Shown piece after piece: positions 23,543 through 35,099 of a stretch of DNA of 64,000 nt (positions within the stretch are counted from its first letter, which is position 1; each line of letters opens with the position of its first letter). The notes beneath the pieces are model-generated. The model had not been told where the DNA came from. It was given only the letters and a program-made list of their open reading frames with translations, and ran no database searches. Where the stretch lies: the NCBI GenBank assembly GCA_027574665.1, contig CM050650.1:100847086-100911085 (forward strand), written 5' to 3'. This DNA is from Rhynochetos jubatus. Lineage: Eukaryota; Chordata; Aves; Eurypygiformes; Rhynochetidae. Made by a program: the position numbers and the translations under genes.

Positions 23543-24379
23543 GTGTTGGGTTTGTGTGCCAGGGGCTTTGGTAGCAGAGGAAAACCTACAGGAATGGCTC
23601 CTGTGAGAAGCTGCTAGAAGCTTCCCCAGCTCCAAGTCAGATCTACATCTGGCCAGGCTCAGCCAATTAGCACCTTTGTGATGAACATATTTAAGAGGAG
23701 AAAACAGAGACCTTCAGAAGGAGAGAGATGTGAGGGAGACATAACAAGGTAGATATGAAGGTCAGTGCCAAAAGGTGGGGAGGAGGTGGGCCAGAGCAGA
23801 GGTTCCCTGGCAGTCCATGGTGAGAGGTCAGGCTGTGTCCTGCTGCCATGGAGGGTCATGAGGGAGCAGAGACCCACCTGCAGCCCAGGGAGTGCCCCAT
23901 GCTGGAGCAGGGGGATGTGCCCTAAGAGCCTGTGACTGTGTGGAAAGGCCATGCTGATGCAGGCTGCTCCTGAAGGACAGTGTGGAAACCTGTGGAAGAG
24001 ACCCACACAGGAGTAGTTAGAAGGACTCACACTGGAGAAGGAAGGGAACCCCATGCTGGAGCAGGGGCAGAGTGTGAGGAGTCCTCCCCCTGAGGAGGAA
24101 GGAGCAGCAGAGACATCGTGTGATGAACTGACCACAACCCCCATTCCTCGTCTCCCTGTGCTGCTCAGGGTGAGGAGGAGGTGAAATGTGGAAGAAAACA
24201 GCCTGGGAAGAAGGGAGGCATGGGGGAAGGTTTTTAAGATGTGGTTTTGTCTCTCATTGTCCGTCCTTGTCTTGACCCATGAAACTTTCCTTAGATTTTC
24301 TCCTCCCTGTCCCATCGGGGAAAAGAGTGTGTGAGTGGCTGTGTGGTGGTTAGTTGCCATCTGGGCCTAAAGCACAACA
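23543..24379 (+). mobile_element. Solo LTR, avian ERV family Y, full length
   Basis: The most complete family Y LTR here, about 837 bp. It starts tgtgttgggtttgtgtgcc and ends gcctaaagcacaaca. Flanks are ctgta (23538-23542) and ctgtc (24380-24384), a 5-bp duplication with one mismatch. In order it contains a CCAAT box and TATA-like site (23663-23695), a repeat-rich middle with several ctggagcagg motifs, the block gtgatgaactgaccacaacc, and a U5-like end around tcttgacccatgaaac. A 233-codon frame lies antisense to it (24360-23659). It is an opposite-strand frame of the LTR and resembles no retroviral protein, so it is not called as a gene. Confidence 0.9.
23663..23695 (+). promoter_or_regulatory. 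LTR CCAAT box and TATA-like element
   Basis: ccaat at 23663-23667 is followed 19 bp later by atatttaag (23687-23695). Spacing and position in the first fifth of the LTR fit a U3 promoter. Related family Y copies at 6.1, 33.7 and 41.1 kb have lost this segment. Confidence 0.5.
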
Positions 24380-24384
24380 CTGTC

Positions 24385-26009
24385 GAAATGATGCGGAAAT
24401 AATTCCTGCTTTGATAGTCCAGACCTAGAGAGAGGAAAGCTTTGTGGCCTTTCCAATCAAGAAATAATACTTCTGTGGTACTGCAGTTTTTCCTCTGAAG
24501 CTAAGGCACTGGGATCTTGATCCTTAGAGGAAATGTGTGAAATTGAGGGCTGGGGTCTTCACTGGCAAGTGTGTGGAAATCATGGTTTTGTGATGGCTTC
24601 CTGCCCATTTCTCCTCTTTGATGTGAAGGTGGGGAAAAGCCATGCAGAGGTGTGGACAGTGCAAGAGTGCTTGTGGACAGAGAAAAAGGTGATACTGAAT
24701 CACCATGTTACATTCAGTTGTCTTCATCCTTCCCCCCCAATAGCTCAGGCCAAAGCTAGATGAAATTATTGAATTGGAAATCACTTAAAATAGCTCAAAA
24801 ATATTTAATAGTCTATGTCAATTAATTGGGATAACCCCCCACTTCACTGGCATGAGTTCAATAAAACAGAGTTATGAACTGTTACAGTTACAGATTTGAT
24901 GTTTTTCACACAAAATAATTCACATACTTCTCATTTAGATTTAATGACTCTTAATTCATGAGACTTGTTTTCATTTTTATGTTTTTTCTTTGAATACAGA
25001 GAAAATCTTAACATAAGATTACTTAACTGAAGAATACATTTGAAGTCAACTGTAGTACTAGGAATAAAGGCCTGATTTCATTCTCCCTGGACATTTTTCT
25101 TATGTGTTTTCAAACGGTTCTGTTAGTAGGATTTAATCTTGGTTCACTTGACCCTCATGGGAAATATATTAAAAATATTATAAATTGGGCAGAGAGTAAA
25201 GATTTTTTTTTGTCTGGTAATTCAGTGTGATCATCGAACCAGACATAGTACAGGAAGAAGAGAAAATAAATAAATCTGGAATGATCATTATACTTTTGGC
25301 ACCAGTTTTCAGGTCAGATAACAACTGAATGAAAAACATTTCACTCTGCCTAAGGTGGATTTAGGTTTAAGCTAAGATGCAAACCAGGTTGAAAGTTCAG
25401 TTCCCTCAAATCTGCAATGGCTTCAAGAGGGTCAGGGTTTCCCATATGGGTTTCAATGATTTTTTGCCATTGTCTTTATATGTATAACCATATATATATA
25501 GCTTTGAACAAGCCACTTCACCTAAATGGGAAAATATCTGTGAAATCAGGGTAATAATACTTACTCACTTCACAGTATTATGGTGATGTTCAATTAATGA
25601 GTATTTGCAAATCACATCAGTATACTTATCCTCTGCATTCCTCTATGTAGCTTGATTTCTAAGTGAATTTCAGCTGCTAAATGTTATATTTATTACCATA
25701 AATATGGTAATTTATGCCATAATATTACAGCCATCTTATTGATTTTAAGAACTGGTGTAACAGAATAGAAAACAGTCCCATTATTAATAAACTGTTATTG
25801 CTGCAAATAACAATTATGTTCAGCTTATATTCAGCTCTTCACTTTTCAGGAGAAGAGATGTTATGGCCAGAAATCTTTCAGAAATCGGTCAGTTTTAAAA
25901 GATACCAGAAGTTATTACAACAGTTGAGTTAAAGAATTTGGGGATGATCTTTTTACACAAAACATACATCTGAATCCCTAGAGACTGATACAGATTGATA
26001 GAGTTTAGC
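24385..26009. other. Unique AT-rich non-coding stretch
   Basis: No gene recognised. It contains a short ta repeat near 25491-25500 and a perfect 8-bp inverted repeat with a 4-nt loop at 25692-25711 (arms attaccat and atggtaat). Opposed frames of 76-86 codons near 24524-24784 are unsupported. Confidence 0.55.
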
Positions 26010-26420
26010 TTCATAGGTTTAAGGTCAGGAGGGACTATTAGACTATCTACTCTCCTGAATATCACAGCCCATTAAGTATCAGACTGTAATGCCACACTGA
26101 GACCCACAGATTCACTAAAACTTTTCTTTGAGCCTAGCACCTAGTCCTGATGTTAAAATCTCAGTATGGTGAGAATCTATCTGCCATTTTCCCCTGTAGT
26201 CTGTTCCAGCAGCTATGCACGCTTAGTGTTAAAAATATGTGCTTAATTTCTAATTTGAATTGTCTGGCTTCTGCTTCCAGCCAATTGGTTTCTGTTATGA
26301 ATTTCTCTGCTAGATTAGAGTACCCTTTAGTACCCAATATTTTTACTCATGAAAGCACTTACATACCTTAATCTAGTCACATCTCAGTCTACTTTTCTGA
26401 TAAGATAAAGACCAACCTCA
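26010..26420 (-). repeat. Ancient amniote CR1 fragment
   Basis: Minus-strand copy of an old CR1-type LINE. Plus-strand landmarks in order: ttcataggtttaaggtcagg, agggactattagactatcta, ctgttccagcagctatgc, gttaaaaatatgtgcttaat, tctgcttccagccaattggt and tttctctgctagattagag. This order matches the CR1 3' region shared by turtles, crocodilians and birds, as I remember it. It is much more diverged than the CR1 pieces at 21.8 and 34.9 kb, so it should predate the bird radiation. Confidence 0.8.
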
Positions 26421-28169
26421 AGGACAGGCACTTTTTCTAGTCCTTAAACGATTTTTTTGTGTTTCCCTTCAGGACACAGTCTATTTTAAAATAGATATTT
26501 TAAAATATCCCTTTTTAAATTGTGGACACTGGAGCTGAGGGAGTGGAGATCTCTGATGGAGAGAGAAGCTCCCCTGGGGGTGCAGTTTTAGAGAACCTAA
26601 ATTTAGGTTTCTGTTTTGACTTACCTGCTACATAATTATCCTTCATTCATTATGAAGAAGCTTAGAGAAACGGGGTCAGATATCCTCAGGACTGAAGTTA
26701 GTCTTTGTGATTATTTCCCTCCACTCCTGCACTGCTGTCCTTGCTTTACTTCTTTTTATCATGGCATCTCTCTAGGTGCTTGGCTCCTTGGCCTCCAAAG
26801 CCCTTCATGGACATCAAGTTCTAGATACAGTTTAAAACTTTAGAGATATTAGATGGTTTTGCTAATTCAGAGTTGTCAGCTTGGAGGTGAAGAGGGAAAG
26901 AAATGAAGGGAAGACACTTATCCTGTCTTTACTGGTTAATGATTTTCAGTAGTGTTGTTTTGTGGTGGTGGTGTTTTGTGGGTTTTTTTACTAATTCCAT
27001 GGAATTTTTTCACCGATGTGGAAAAATTTTGAAGTGAAATAAATTGACTTTGCTGAGTAACTAATTAGTCTTAACAAGGATAAGCCTAAGCCTGCAGTGA
27101 TTACTTGAATGAACATTCCCACAAGGCAAATGCTTCCTCACTTACATTAAGGCAACCCTTTGATTTAAGTGGAATTCTCGTGATATATGTGAGATGTATG
27201 AGATTTGGTCCATTGATTTTTAGGGAGGGTAACAACTACCTGAACAGATTTTAAATTAACTTTTGAAGCTACACGTTTTTATTAAGCTGGTAAGTCCCTT
27301 TAATAAGTCCTGACAAGGTGTCTACTGGCTTGCAGAGAAAGGGGATTTCCAAACACAAAGAAGTGCCAGTTACATGCTATGTCCCTAAACATGCCATTTC
27401 AAGCTTCTAAGTGTTGTGTAAATTATTTGTGCCCTTTGTATAGACTTAAAATTCTTGGATAAAGCTGAACTTACCTAGGACAATAGCTAAATATAACTAT
27501 ACACTGTATACTTCTGTTTTGTTTTATACATAATAAAAAGGTCAGAAAACATAAGAGTAAATTGCCTGCTAAATTTTAGATTAAGTCCAGTTATGTGAAA
27601 TTGTATTAATTTTCCCACAACAAAGAAACATAAGAATAAACATTTCTTATATATTATTATGACTGATTGGTGAAAAAAAAAAAAATCTAAACCATCTGTA
27701 AAGTATATGATCTAAAGCCAATAAAGGACTAGTTCCCTCTAATAGATACTGAACAAAAAAATAACCGAACTAGGAGCATCTCAGAGTTAACCAGAGGGCA
27801 ATACTGCAGAAAGATGCATATTTGTGGTGTACCCTTTCCTAAAGCCAAGGTATTTAGCTGAGGTGATGAGCCAGGTATCTCCTACCATGTGGGAGCTACA
27901 TCCACAAAGGCTGCAGATGGCTGTATGTAGCACATACATTTTTGAATGAATGGACCAGGGTTCAACTGTTCTTTAAAACACTCTTGGTGCTGGCTGGCTT
28001 GTTAAAGCACTCACTCTGGGCTTTGCTTTCAGCTCTCAGTGCTGCTAATGTATTTTGTATAAGCAAATAATTCACTAAAATGAGTAAAAAGGTCAGAGAA
28101 GAGAAACATACTCCCCAAACACCCAAGTACCCCGTCTCTTCTCCCCACCATGAATGAGATTACTGGTGC
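26421..28169. other. Unique AT-rich non-coding stretch
   Basis: No gene or named repeat. An A13 run is at about 27673-27685. Confidence 0.55.
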
Positions 28170-28215
28170 TGTATTTAGCTGCATTGACTTCAGTGCATTT
28201 ACACCAATTCAGACG
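28170..28215. repeat. Fragment of ancient amniote interspersed repeat
   Basis: The segment agctgcattgacttcagtgc followed by atttacaccaattcag resembles one arm of a widely dispersed old amniote repeat whose hallmark is 'ttgacttcaatgg ... tttacacc'. The copy is short and diverged. Confidence 0.4.
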
Positions 28216-30076
28216 TCCTGCCTCTAGCATGATGCATCAATAAAACTACTGAAATGTTTTGTAAAATGAAAGCATAAGGGGGAGTCATAGCTTATCTATA
28301 TGGGGATGAAACGGGATAGGGGTTGTGTTGCCAGTTTGCTAGCGGTTGTATGACAAACCCTAATTAGCGGAGCAGGTTTTAGTAGCTCTCTGCCTTATTA
28401 AGACATGATTTCGGAAGTGGAGTGGGCTAGCATTCAGGTCTCTGGTGTGGGAGGACAGCCTGCAGATGGCAGGTACCGGCATGTGGCATAGTCGGTCCAC
28501 TGTGATGACCCAAAGGCAAAAGCTGGGCACAGGCAATTGCACCCTTCACATGCTGAAAATAAATGGGCACGTAATTACAGAGATGGTGCTCCAGACAACT
28601 GAGTGGTCTTTTTTTTCCTGGGTGATGAATGTAAGGTCTATATTAATTTAGAAACTTAGCTTGCGTTTATTTTTGTAGTAAGTGTAATATCTTCATATGT
28701 TCTTAGCTCTGAAGTCTCTGTTTCGTCCCATGGAAGGTCTAATGGTATAAAATAACTTGCTGGAGCACAATGAGTTTGTTTTTCCTCTCACACTCCAAGT
28801 TTTTGCTGTACATGGTTGAAAATCAACAGAAGGGCACTACAATTTGCTAAAATCAATGTAATTAGGGAAAAAAAATTGATGTACTGAAAACACCACAATT
28901 CAGAGAACTGCTGGGCATGATTGAAATGCTTAATGAGCTGCTGAACTGTAGTGCCCTGGGTCTGGCATGCTGTGGGACCTGGGTGCCTCTGGTGGAAACC
29001 TTGCCACCAGCCTGGCTCCCCAAAACACTTTTAAGTACTATTTTATGTCAGCAGCTATATTAGGATGAATCTGTATCATGCCTGCTACCATTTCAGGGAG
29101 CTATTCATGCTGAGAAATTTGTCAGACTTGCAGCTAATTTCTTCATGCTATTAACATTTAGTGCTGCTGCTGACTGTGCAGCACTGTATTAAATGCCTCT
29201 GTGAAAAGACAATTTGTCCTTTTAACACTTTAATTCTGTTAAGAGTTATCTGTTAAGTGATTTGACTTTACATTGTTACTGTCTATTTACAGTCCTACAA
29301 GTGGGCTTTGGTCTTTGTCCTTTCAGAACTGAACTATGCAGCTGGGACTGGAGCCTCGTGCATTAAGTTTATTACTTTTGCTTTTTTCACTTTTCCTCTC
29401 CTGACCCAGATCTGCCACGAAGCAAGGAATTAGGAAATAAGCCAGTCAAAGATGGCTTGATTCAGATCTCTGCTTTCTCTCTGACCTAGCCCGTGAGACT
29501 CAACAAGGTGGACCCTGTGATGGATGTATCCCTGCCCCTCGGCACCAGCTCAGCTCATTTCTCTGTGCTGAGTTTGTGACAGGCCAGGAGCGATGATGTG
29601 ACACTTCGGTGGGGTAAGCATGACTTCTGTCTAAGACCACCTCTCCTGCAGCCCAGGGCCCAGACTCCTCTGCCCCTCTGCACCTTCACACGTGGTGTCT
29701 TAGTGGGGAAAAGAGACTGGGACTGTGCATCGTAACTATGAGACCTACAGGCACTCCGCAGGAGACCGTAGGCTGGGGTCTCACGCTTCTGAAAGGTCTG
29801 TAGCTTGGGAAACATGCCAATACCCACTTTTATTATTTAAATTAAGCAAATGCAAAGAAATGTTTTGCTGGGTCTGTGCTGCTTTGGATGTAATTTTCTC
29901 TCTGCCGTTTGGCTTCTCATAAGATGAGCACTTAGTAAACAGAAAATTTCTGTGTAGCGAAACCAAAAAAAAAAAAAAAAAAGAGGCTCAATTTTTACCA
30001 TTTCTGCTAAATATAATATTAAATAAGAATGGTTCTGTAAAGCACATTTCTTCGTTTTTGTTTTTCGAACACAACA
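28216..30076. other. Unique non-coding stretch, GC rising toward its end
   Basis: No gene recognised. From about 29400 it is richer in G and C. A donor-like ggtggggtaagcatg lies near 29610, but no coding frame with a matching acceptor could be joined to it. An A18 run sits at 29965-29982. Confidence 0.5.
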
Positions 30077-30688
30077 GCATATGCTCTTTCACTTGTGCCC
30101 GCTGCCGGTAGGAGCATATGCGCAGGAGTTTGCGGTTCAACGTCTCAGGAAACAAGAGGAGTGGGCTGCTCCGCAGGGAAGGCGAGCCAGGAGCCAAGGT
30201 GACAGTGAGGTGTCAGGGCACTGTCTTCACCAGCAAGGTCCCACTGTGTCCAAGCAAGGAGAGGAGGGCAGGTCCAGTGATGGTAACAGGGGTCAGTCAC
30301 AGCCCAAGCAAGTCCCTGGTGACAAGGCAAGTCTGAGGACAAATCAGCAGGTCAGGATGAGGGCCAGACATGGGCATAACTTCAGCGTGGCTCAGCCTGG
30401 GACTGAGTGCAACAGCTACATCTGAAACACATGAGCAAAGCAGGGGGAGACCCTGATGGAGCTTCTTGCGGCTCTCTTGCACAGCCTTTTTCCCCAGCAG
30501 CCTGATTCCAGCTTAGATGGCTGCACCGTATCAGGGATGGCCACCAGCACAGCCAGCCAGCCCCTGGGTGGGGGCAGAAATTGCGGAGCCTAGAGCTGTA
30601 CACAGGGCTCAGACCTGACTGTCCTGCAGGACGGGAAAGCCATATCTTCTGTAGGATGTTGTCAAATGGAGAACGCATATGCTTCTTT
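30077..30688. other. GC-rich block of unknown origin
   Basis: About 610 bp that is clearly richer in G and C than the AT-rich DNA on both sides. It begins at gcatatgctcttt (30077) and ends at gcatatgcttcttt (30675-30688), a near-direct repeat that could be a target duplication or coincidence. A third, inverted copy, gagcatatgc, at 30112-30121 forms a perfect 10-bp inverted repeat with 30077-30086. Frames of 60-114 codons exist on both strands, as expected from base composition, and none resembles a protein I know. It could be an unidentified interspersed element, an old retroposed piece or a regulatory GC island. Confidence 0.45.
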
Positions 30689-31004
30689 AAGAGGATGCCT
30701 ATATACCTGGGACTCGGCGTCAGTCGGGATTTCAGCAGTCATACACCACTACCTTGACATGATGTGTTTTTCAGGATAAACCTGAGACAGTAACAAGATT
30801 ACCATGTGCACTGTAAAAATAAAATAACCCCCACAACTGAAAAGGAGCTAGCCTGCATGAAACAAGTGCTCTGCAGAAAGACATAACATACTTCTATTCC
30901 ACTCTGGAGAGGTTCTGAGCATTATTATCATATTGTGATGCTATGCTACAATTAATCACCCCTTTTAGTGATGCTGTAATAAACTCAGAGGTTTAGATTT
31001 TCAG
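30689..31004. other. Unique non-coding stretch
   Basis: Nothing recognised. Confidence 0.55.
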
Positions 31005-31075
31005 CTTGTGTAAATCAATATGGGTCTATTGATTTCAATGGAACTGTGCCAGGTGAATATCTGGCCCCAGACGTC
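31005..31075. repeat. Ancient amniote interspersed repeat
   Basis: The sequence cagcttgtgtaaatcaatat, then ctattgatttcaatggaac and gaatatctggccccag matches, in order, a dispersed amniote repeat with the pattern 'ggtgtaaatcagcat ... ccattgacttcaatgg ... gatctggcccc' that I remember from bird and turtle sequence. Family name and strand are not certain. Confidence 0.55.
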
Positions 31076-32647
31076 AAGTGGAGCTTGTACAGAGATGTTT
31101 AATAAAGCAAGAGACCTGTGTTTTTACAGTAGATAAATGACTTCACGGGTGATGCTGCAGTCTCTTGTGGTACCTCTCCTCCAAGAAGTTTTATTTTAAA
31201 CACTCTCATAAAGTTCCCTTAACTGCAACAATAATGCTAAGTGCCTGACACAAAGCAAAGGAAATCAGATTTCTGGATAACTATGGGAATGAAATGCTGC
31301 TCTTGGGTTGTTAGATGTTTTTTGCTAGAATTTTTATTCTATTATTTTGTTCCTTTTAGTACCACTGGAAGTGATAGTACTTAAAAAAGCAGCTGCTTCA
31401 GTCCTTACACAGATAGAGCTCGGGGTGCTCACTGTGAGGACTGTAATATTATGTCATTGATTTAGTTTCATCTAGAACTGTGCCATAAAATGTATGTCTT
31501 AAGAGTAACCTCACAGTTTGTCATTTCAGTAATCCTGCTCTATGTTCATCCAGTAACAACAGATGCATCCCTACAATAAATATGAAAGAACCAAGGAAGT
31601 ATTCAAATACAAGGTCGTTTAAATGGACTTCGTTCGTGATAGTGCAGCACACTAGTGCTTATGCCACTGTGTGTGAGGAAGTCTCATTTAACCCACTTGT
31701 GATGATGCTAAAAAGATAAATTTAGCAGCACAAGTATGGTGTTACTCGAACATATAAACATTGAATAAAAATGTCTTCTCATCTCTTTGAAATATCAAAT
31801 CTGTTTAGGTCTCAGAGAATTAATAGGGACTGCCCATGCTCAACAGTTCTGAAAATCAGATAAGTGTGTTTATTTGCCCAGATATGTATATCTATGCCAA
31901 ATCTGAGGCATTCACATTTGGCAAATTGGGTCTCTGTCTTCAGTCAAAACTGCTTCTTGCCTGCACATCTCTGTATGTGATAAAAAATCTCAGATTCCTT
32001 TTTACTTTAATAGTTTCATTTAAAAATTATGCTAATTCCCTTCTCTTTGCTGGTCCATGTAAATTTTACTCAAATTAACTTTAGACAAGTTGGTAAATAA
32101 TGCAAGTGGAAGCAGCTTTATTGACTTCCTAAGAGTTTTTGTCATGAGCTTAAATATAGTCTGAAGACAACCATGGAGGTAATCGCCATAGACAGCATTA
32201 ACATATCACAAAGCAGCACCATCATTTCTATATGTAGCATAACGTACTTAATGTAAGTATTAGTGTATAGAAAAAATTCAGATTTTTGAGGTCCACACAG
32301 AAACAGGAAGGTCTGACTTTTGTACTTAGAGTAGGAAGCTCACTGTCAGTACTGGAATTAGTGATATTTTTGTTGAACACCTTCTAGTTGGATGGAATTT
32401 AAAAGTAAACAAGAACTAATTGAGTTACTAGTTGTGAACAATTAATAGCATTTGGCCTGATTCACAAAACCAAAGATCTGTCGAGGATCCAAGGCATAAC
32501 TAGGTTTTGATGCAGTGTCATCCTCTCCCCCATCCTACAAGGATCTGTTGTACAACCTCAAGGTCTCCATGTGGGTGGATTAACATAAACTGTCAGAGAT
32601 TGATGAATAAGACAATCTTATAACAACCATACATGCTTTACTAAATT
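31076..32647. other. Unique AT-rich non-coding stretch
   Basis: No gene or repeat recognised; an isolated 80-codon frame near 31836-32078 is unsupported. Confidence 0.55.
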
Positions 32648-32765
32648 GCAGAAAGAAATACGCTGGTTGGATATCAATGAAACGCATGAAACACCGGAAT
32701 AGACTGCCTACAGACACTAGTGCATTTCTTTCACTGGAAGCTTTAAGGACTGGGGTAAGTGTAAC
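32648..32765 (+). repeat. Ancient CR1 fragment
   Basis: The plus strand reads gaaatacgctggttggatat, then ccggaatagactgcctacag and gcatttctttcactggaagc. This follows the CR1 order 'ggttggatattaggaaaaa ... ggaataggctgcctagggag ... tcactggaggtttttaa'. It is strongly diverged. Confidence 0.6.
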
Positions 32766-33731
32766 TGTCCATTATGCAAGAGAAGTAAAAGGTTAGGATG
32801 ATAACTTTTATTAACATCACCAGGAATTAAGAACTGCTATGCGTTTACCTGACCCTCAAAGAAAAGATTATCTTCAAATAGTCACCATGGGGCCAAAAAG
32901 GTAATATGTCTTACTGTTAATTGCTGTAAGGCAGGAATACTGTCTTGCTTCTAGCTCATCATCATCGTGTGATGTGCTGTTTCATTCACCTTAGAAATTG
33001 TGCTGATGAAATGATAATATGAATTGGCTTTTATTGATGCATCTCTCATAATTCCAGAAGTAGCATCCACATTCCCATAAACAACCTCATCAAAATCTGC
33101 TTGAGCTTGTCTTGGATGCCCTCTGATAGAGAAATTGTTACTGCATTCTCACTTTTCTTGTTTACTATCACTCATCTTCAGAACAAAAGATAATCTCCTC
33201 TAGTTTAGTAAACTGCTAGAGAATTCCGAGTCAGTTCTCGGTGACTTATAACTGAATGATATGGTTCTTCTGCATTCCCAGAAGAGCATCCCACCAACAT
33301 ACCTTCCTGAAAGACGCTACAAATCTCCTCAACCTTCTGCAACCTATTGCAACGTCTGAATGTATCACTGTAATCCAATAGAAAATTACTGTGTCCCTGT
33401 ATAATAATTCCAGAAATTTACAGGAATGTGTTTTCTCTCTGTAACTCAAAATATTATATATTCATAATATACCCCCAAATTAAGCCCAACCACTGCCTCT
33501 TCCAGATGTTAGGCAATCATAAATTCCCATAATAGTATGACAGTTTTTATAGTGGTCTGCTGCTTACCTCTCACCTGCCATCCTGTCTAAGGGATTATTG
33601 TGCACATGGGTAAAAGAATTTATTTCCATAAGTTTTCAGACACTTCAAGTACCACAGCTGTGGTTTAGCTTGCAAGTGCATTTTGTAGTTCTGTTCAGAT
33701 GTTATGTTGCCTTGTCATAATGTTGTCTTGC
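32766..33731. other. Unique AT-rich non-coding stretch
   Basis: No gene or repeat recognised. Confidence 0.55.
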
Positions 33732-33736
33732 ATAGC

Positions 33737-34357
33737 TGTATTGGGTTTGTGTGGCAAGGTTTTGGGAGGGTTGGAACAGAGATTCACCTGCAATCCATGG
33801 AAGACCCCATGCTGAAGCAGGTGGATGCCCAAAGGAGGCTGTGACCCCATGGGAAGCCTGTGCTGCAGCAGGCTCCTGGCAGGAGCTGTGTCCCCATGGA
33901 GAGAGGCCCAGGCTGGAGCAGGTTTGCTGGCAGGACTTGTGACACTCAGCCTGGGGCAGCGTGTGAAGAGTCCTCCCCTGAGGAGGAAAGAACTGCAGAG
34001 ACAACGTGTGATGAACTGACCACAACCCCCATTCCCTGTCCCCCTATGCTGCTGGTGGGAGTAGGCAAAGAGGGAGTGAATTTGAGCCCAGGAAAGAAGA
34101 GAGGGGTGAGAGGAAGTTGGTTTAAGATTTGGTTTTAGTTTTCTTCAATTGTGATTTAGTTGGTAATGAATTAAATTGATTTCCCCTCAGTTTCCATGCT
34201 TTGCCCATGACAGTAACTGCTGAGTGATCTCTCCCTGCCCTTATCTCAACCCAAGAGCCTTTTATATTTTCTTTCCCCTGACCACCTGAGGAGAGGAGTG
34301 GGAGGGCGGCTTTGGTGGGCAGGCAGCCTCCAGCCAGGGTCAACCCACCACAATAAC
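33737..34357 (+). mobile_element. Solo LTR, avian ERV family Y
   Basis: It starts tgtattgggtttgtgtggca and ends near caacccaccacaataac. The exact 5-bp duplication atagc flanks it at 33732-33736 and 34358-34362. After the first 40 bp it jumps to the repeat-rich middle, so the CCAAT/TATA segment of the 23.5-kb copy is deleted here too. Three ctg-agcagg type units (ctgaagcagg 33812, ctgcagcagg 33863, ctggagcagg 33913) recur at 50-51 bp. The conserved block gtgatgaactgaccacaacc is at about 34008-34027, followed by an AT-rich segment with ggtaatgaattaaattgatt and a U5-like end with cttatctcaacccaagagcc. Confidence 0.9.
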
Positions 34358-34362
34358 ATAGC

Positions 34363-34952
34363 TGTTCCTCCTACTAAGAGTCCCACAAACCACTCCTATA
34401 CTACATAAAATCACCATGCCAAACACAATTTGAATGCTTATGCATCATTATCCATAAGCTCTCTGGCACAATTCTCACCTGTGCCAGCTTGTTTTGTCCT
34501 AGACCATGCTTGGTAATGGTTTGGGAGATTGCATGGGCCATGCAAGCATATGTTACATTGTGCCACTTGCTTTCAGGCCCAGAGGACAGGTTGTGTTCCA
34601 AAGAATAAACATAGCTGCAGTCCCCTGGTCTATGTTTCAATCACAAACTAAGCTGAGTGCAGCTTCCTTTGTGCCAGGAGACTTTCCCTGTTCTGCCTCA
34701 CCCTGCTTTATAAGAACACTACCAAAAGTCCACTGCCTTTCCTTTTCCTCATCAGCCAAAATCCCCTATGTTCTTCTCAGGTCCTGTATTAACAACCATT
34801 AACAACATAAATCTCAAGGGTGTTGGTAGACATCTTCCCTTTCCTAAGCTTGATGTCTCAAGCTACTCACTGCAGTCCCACCATTTCCATTCCATTTTCT
34901 CCCTGGCAATGCACTGACTCAGCTGTCAACACTAAGGTTGTAGTGATCATCT
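34363..34952. other. Unidentified stretch between an LTR and a CR1 end
   Basis: About 590 bp with moderate GC and opposed frames (98 codons forward from 34506; 79 reverse). No motif or splice support. It could be an unrecognised old repeat. Confidence 0.45.
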
Positions 34953-35099
34953 TGGATACCCCATCCCTGGAAGTGTTCAAGGTCAGGCTGGATGAGGCTT
35001 GGACCAACCTGGTCTAGTGGAGGGTGTCCCTGCCCATGGCAGGGGGGTTGGAACTAGATCATCTTTAAGGTCCCTTCCGACCCAAACCATTCTGTGACC
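34953..35099 (+). repeat. CR1 LINE 3' end fragment
   Basis: Plus-strand young CR1: ccccatccctggaagtgttc, caacctggtctagtgg, gtgtccctgcccatggcagg and ggtcccttccgacccaaacc, ending attctgtgacc. It is the complement of the copy at 21793-21975. About 147 bp remain; it is 5'-truncated. Confidence 0.95.

Noticed and set aside
23659-24360. 233-codon minus-strand frame as a cellular gene
   Set aside because: It lies wholly inside a solo LTR, antisense to it, and has no domain I recognise. It is kept only as a finding about the LTR family.
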